Origin: Parachlamydiaceae bacterium
GTDB lineage: Bacteria; Chlamydiota; Chlamydiia; Chlamydiales; Parachlamydiaceae
Direction of reading: 5' to 3'
NCBI GenBank assembly: GCA_013815395.1
Contig: JACDGH010000108.1
Span: 1-8,238 of the forward strand
Length of the DNA stretch: 8,238 nucleotides
Of the stretch, positions 5,717 to 8,238 are shown piece by piece. Within the stretch, counting starts at the first letter, position 1. The number at the start of each line of letters is the position of its first letter. The translations under genes were made by a program, and so were the position numbers. The notes under the pieces were generated by a model. It worked only from the letters and a program-made list of their open reading frames with translations, searched no databases and was not told the DNA's origin.

Positions 5717-7420
5717 TTAACTAAGTCCACTATCAGCGTATTCCTTCTTCAAAGTATTTATCTTGTTTTCATAGTAATTTTGAGTTCCCTCTAGCTTTTT
5801 ACTCTCCATAATCAAAGTATTCTTTTTATTTGACCATTCGACCGTTTTTGATGGATTATCCTTATACTGCAAAAATAAATCCCGCTGAGCTAAATCAATT
5901 GCAGTGATAGCCAGTTTGAAATAGGCTTGTTCCGAATTCAAAGCATTATTTAGTAATTCTCTTTTTTCATTAATCTGATTTTTTGGGTAAAGATCTAGAT
6001 TATTTTTTAATGTTTCTAACAAAACTCGTTGTGGAGAATTTTTTATATTTTCTAACGCTATCATATTTTCAGCAATTAGTTTGTCATTTTCCATTTTTGA
6101 TTTAGCATTTTCGGCTCTTTGAATTTTATCATCCAAATTCTGATTAACAAGCTTTTGAGACGATATAAATACATTATGTGTCTTTTGCATAATTTTTTGA
6201 GTTATATTTTGGGAGATTAAACGATTATTACCTAATAAGCTCACAGGACCGGCAACAAATAAAACAACTCCATTTACTACAGAGATAACCACCGCGCTTA
6301 TAGAGGTTGCTATGGCAGCAGAAGAGAGAAGAATGGAGCGACCTACCAATTCGATGCCTGCTTTTGCAATAGCACCAATTTTTTTTATTACTGAAAACTT
6401 ACTGGTATTATCAATTTTAGCTAAATTTGTTAATAGTTTTACGTGAACTAACTTTCCAGCTTTAACAAAGCCCGTACCAGCTTGTTTTATATTCGATAAA
6501 AGTTTGGATCCAATTTCATTTGCCACTGTTATAGGTACAAGTAAGCGAGAGCCCATTCGCAAGGCTCCTTTAGCAATAAATTTAATTTTTTTTCCCCAAG
6601 TTTTATTATCGATTTTTTCTTCAGTAGCTCGAGTATAAGAGGCAATATGCAATGCAGAAAAAACTGATACAGATTTCCCTTTAGTGACATATTTTGAATT
6701 GCTTGAAAAAAAAGAAGAAATTTTATTAGAAACACTTCCTATCTTTTCGCTGAACGTCTTTGTAGCTATAATCTGAGGCTTTTCTTGCGGAACATTTGTT
6801 GACCTTTTTGATAGATTAGTTAGTTCGACATTATTCTCATTAGGAGATTTGATAGTAGAATTTGATGAGGAACTGTCCAAAGGTTGTAATAAAGGGCTTG
6901 ATGCTTTTTTTGAATTGTCTGGTTGTTTCTGAATTGCTGGTCTTGCTGTTGTCGGAAGTGAAGGAGTTGCTCTTTCACGAAGTGGGGGGGTGGAACTTTT
7001 AGGGGGAGGGAATACATTTTTGAGATGTAAATGATCCTCAGTTCTGTTGTGCTGCAATATAGCATCGCTTGAAGGAGAGCGTGCTGGCTTGATAGGTTTT
7101 GCACCGGGAGTTGCAGTGAGAGGGTCTTTCGGTAAATTACGATCACTAACCGCCTCCTTTACCAAAGCTGCATTTTCGGGAGGATGCTCAGAAAATGAAC
7201 TTCCTCTTAAATCCGGTGGAACACCGTTACTTTCCGGCGCATTTACTAGAAGAGGCTGACAAGCAGCATCTGTTGTTTTGTCGGTAACTAAAGTTTCCGA
7301 GCCATGCTTGAAACCTTTAGCCATAATTACATTTGCTTCACTTTTGAGAGGTTTAGCTGGCTTAAGAGTACTTAATTCAAGGCTTGAACTCTGGTTTGAA
7401 AGATGTGAAATATCTGTCAT
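5717..7420 (-). CDS. Proline/serine-rich membrane-hairpin coiled-coil protein, candidate Inc-like effector (567 aa)
   Basis: No family is recognised. Residues 1-215 are low-complexity, rich in Ser, Pro, Thr and Asn. They contain AALVKEAVSDRNLPKDP (84-100), shared with the 723-aa neighbour, and a proline cluster (137-161). Residues 220-360 are basic and amphipathic. Residues 362-398 form a two-lobed hydrophobic segment (ILLSSAAIATSISAVV, then VVLFVAGPVSLLG), as expected of a membrane hairpin. The C-terminal 410-567 is charged helix or coiled coil. The layout resembles chlamydial inclusion membrane proteins or type III translocators, but that is inference. I choose the ATG at 7420 (MTDISHL), with GAGGG (7424-7428) only 3 bases upstream, over an in-frame TTG at 7435. 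A C7 tract lies in the proline region. It starts 57 bases after the 90-aa gene, so they are probably one operon. Confidence 0.83.
   Translation of the reverse strand: MTDISHLSNQSSSLELSTLKPAKPLKSEANVIMAKGFKHGSETLVTDKTTDAACQPLLVNAPESNGVPPDLRGSSFSEHPPENAALVKEAVSDRNLPKDPLTATPGAKPIKPARSPSSDAILQHNRTEDHLHLKNVFPPPKSSTPPLRERATPSLPTTARPAIQKQPDNSKKASSPLLQPLDSSSSNSTIKSPNENNVELTNLSKRSTNVPQEKPQIIATKTFSEKIGSVSNKISSFFSSNSKYVTKGKSVSVFSALHIASYTRATEEKIDNKTWGKKIKFIAKGALRMGSRLLVPITVANEIGSKLLSNIKQAGTGFVKAGKLVHVKLLTNLAKIDNTSKFSVIKKIGAIAKAGIELVGRSILLSSAAIATSISAVVISVVNGVVLFVAGPVSLLGNNRLISQNITQKIMQKTHNVFISSQKLVNQNLDDKIQRAENAKSKMENDKLIAENMIALENIKNSPQRVLLETLKNNLDLYPKNQINEKRELLNNALNSEQAYFKLAITAIDLAQRDLFLQYKDNPSKTVEWSNKKNTLIMESKKLEGTQNYYENKINTLKKEYADSGLS
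6227..6337 (-). other. Two-lobed hydrophobic segment of the 567-aa protein
   Basis: Codons 362-398 encode about 37 mostly uncharged residues: a first lobe of roughly 20 (ILLSSAAIATSISAVVISVV), a short N-G turn, then VVLFVAGPVSLLG. Basic residues flank it (R361, R400). It is long enough for a tight hairpin of two short helices, the hallmark of chlamydial Inc proteins, though shorter than most of those. Confidence 0.6.
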
Positions 7421-7477
7421 ATACCCTCGTAACAATTAAAATTAGGTCTCTCAAGTGTTTTACTAAATCCCACTAAA

Positions 7478-7750
7478 TTAAGTTTGTTTCTGCCCTTCAC
7501 GCATCAATTTTTTTAATTCATCCTGATGGTGTTCCATTTCTCGGCATATGTTCGTAGCAATTCCCATCATCATCAGATTATATACCTTAGGCGACTTCTT
7601 TTTTAAATCGGCTAAACTGCCAATTTTAGTTTTACTGTTGGCTTCAGAGCCGCCGTGGGTAGAAACCAAACCCGCTGCTGTAGTCGGATCAGAGGCTGAA
7701 GGAGCAGTTACGGTAGCAACATGTGCTACAATTGGATTAATATTACCCAT
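7478..7750 (-). CDS. Small helical protein, 90 aa, first gene of the effector-like cassette
   Basis: I do not recognise it. The first 45 residues (MGNINPIVAHVATVTAPSAS onward) are Ala/Thr/Ser/Gly-rich and probably unstructured. The second half is a compact helical module: SLADLKKKSPKVYNLMMMGI, then AT-NICREMEHHQDELKKLMREG. It has a Met triplet and alternating hydrophobic positions suited to helix packing. Size and layout recall small components or chaperones of type III secretion loci, but this is impression, not a match. The start is the ATG at 7750, with GAGGT (7755-7759) at good spacing; an upstream in-frame TTG (7765) is less likely. A clear promoter lies upstream, and the 567-aa gene follows after 57 bases, so it probably leads their transcript. 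Confidence 0.78.
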   Translation of the reverse strand: MGNINPIVAHVATVTAPSASDPTTAAGLVSTHGGSEANSKTKIGSLADLKKKSPKVYNLMMMGIATNICREMEHHQDELKKLMREGQKQT

Positions 7751-7754
7751 AATT

Positions 7755-7759
7755 ACCTC
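7755..7759 (-). promoter_or_regulatory. Ribosome binding site for the 90-aa gene
   Basis: GAGGT on the minus strand, with GAGG spaced 5 bases from the ATG at 7750. The longer TTG reading from 7765 would bury this site in coding sequence. Confidence 0.6.
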
Positions 7760-7843
7760 AAACAAAAAAATTAAACAAGTTTATTCTAAAATAAACAATA
7801 AAACATAATCGAAACTATAACTACAAAACACCTTACAATACTT

Positions 7844-7871
7844 ATTATATCATTTAATGTATTTTTGTCAC
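7844..7871 (-). promoter_or_regulatory. Promoter of the 90-aa / 567-aa / 723-aa gene cassette
   Basis: On the minus strand GTGACA (7866-7871, 5 of 6 to TTGACA) and a perfect TATAAT (7844-7849) are separated by 16 bases. Transcription would start near 7837, giving a leader of about 87 AT-rich bases with no evident riboswitch fold. It is the best sigma70-type promoter in the window. It separates the cassette from recX, and no good terminator is seen between them. Confidence 0.6.
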
Positions 7872-7989
7872 ATTATTAATAAATATATTTTTTTTATTAC
7901 GCTATAAATTGCATTAACCAGACTAAAATTTTGAAGCCTTCGTGGTCTAAAATTAAAATATTGTAAAATATTAGATGCGCTAATTATCT

Positions 7990-8238
7990 CTATTCAAAAG
8001 ACGTAAATATCTTTGAAGTTAAATCCGCCTCCTCATCACCGAGGATATCAAGAATGAGAGAAAGATCAAAACCACGCCGGATAAGTGAAGACACAACCTT
8101 TCTTTTTTCGCGAAAATCTTTCAAATTGCGAGAGCGATAACGCGTGGTGAGCAACTGCTTGATAGCAGCCCGTTGTTTTTCGTCCGTTTGAGACTCGCGC
8201 AATAATTCTTCCGCAAATGGCGATGTCATACCCTTAAC
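7990..8238 (-). CDS. recX: Regulatory protein RecX, C-terminal part (5' end outside window)
   Basis: The reading frame is open to the window edge (V-K-G precede the first Met), so these 82 residues are the C-terminus of a longer protein, not a complete gene starting at the ATG at 8229. The pattern KG..SPFAEELLRE, then EKQRAAIKQLLTTRYRSR, then REKRKVVSSLIRRGFDLSLI, fits the last two three-helix RecX repeats, including the characteristic RRGF turn before the final helix. RecX binds RecA filaments and restrains recombination and the SOS response. Full proteins are about 150-260 aa. The stop is TAG. The 239 bases to the next gene hold only the cassette promoter. The family call rests on motif pattern alone. 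Confidence 0.8.
   Translation of the reverse strand, partial: VKGMTSPFAEELLRESQTDEKQRAAIKQLLTTRYRSRNLKDFREKRKVVSSLIRRGFDLSLILDILGDEEADLTSKIFTSFE

Noticed and set aside
6998..7012. FPPP sequence as an EVH1-domain ligand mimic like ActA
   Set aside because: The motif needs proline at the fifth position (FPxxP); here it is FPPPK, without the acidic flanks.
6820..7146. Alternative-frame minus-strand ORF inside the 567-aa gene
   Set aside because: A consequence of AT-rich, low-complexity coding sequence; only of interest as the frame entered if the C7 tract lost a base.
7421..7435. Upstream TTG start for the 567-aa gene
   Set aside because: No ribosome site precedes it; the ATG at 7420 has GAGGG nearby and gives an N-terminus like that of the neighbour.
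8230..8238. AAGGG immediately before the ATG at 8229 as the recX ribosome site
   Set aside because: It sits one base from the ATG, the frame is open through it, and RecX proteins are much longer than 79 aa, so this Met is internal.

Overview
The window is an AT-rich bacterial chromosome segment. All the protein genes I accept lie on the minus strand, and the only plus-strand gene is a tRNA. The housekeeping set is folK, khpA, rluD and recX. They sit beside large Ser/Pro- and Lys-rich coiled-coil proteins that look like secreted effectors, one with an inclusion-membrane-like hydrophobic hairpin. This suggests an obligate intracellular bacterium, most likely a Chlamydia-like organism (Parachlamydiales and relatives). 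That assignment is inference from protein character and gene neighbourhood; no sequence search was possible.

Left third (1-1391): the 5' part of folK (window-truncated) has its own promoter reading leftwards. Next come a long inverted repeat, a complete tRNA-Arg(UCU) on the plus strand, and a gene-free stretch between the convergent tRNA and khpA. That stretch holds two more, unrelated inverted-repeat structures: one built of 9-bp GGACTTAAA units, and one GC-rich MITE-like element. About 940 bases around the tRNA are therefore mostly repeat and hairpin DNA.

Middle (1392-3193): khpA (KH-domain RNA chaperone), rluD (23S rRNA pseudouridine synthase, TTG start with a strong Shine-Dalgarno) and a 95-aa protein I do not recognise form a run of minus-strand genes concerned mainly with RNA and translation.

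Right half (3448-7750): three unrecognised minus-strand genes lie between the rluD group and recX. In transcription order they encode a 90-aa small helical protein (with a good sigma70-type promoter upstream), a 567-aa protein with a proline/serine-rich N-terminus and a two-lobed hydrophobic segment, and a 723-aa soluble coiled-coil protein. The two large proteins share a 17-residue motif at the same distance from their N-termini although the rest is diverged. This makes them diverged relatives, or clients of one secretion chaperone or pathway. The cassette is the best candidate in the window for an undescribed system, possibly type III secreted effectors plus a small partner. The rightmost bases hold the C-terminal part of recX, cut by the window edge.
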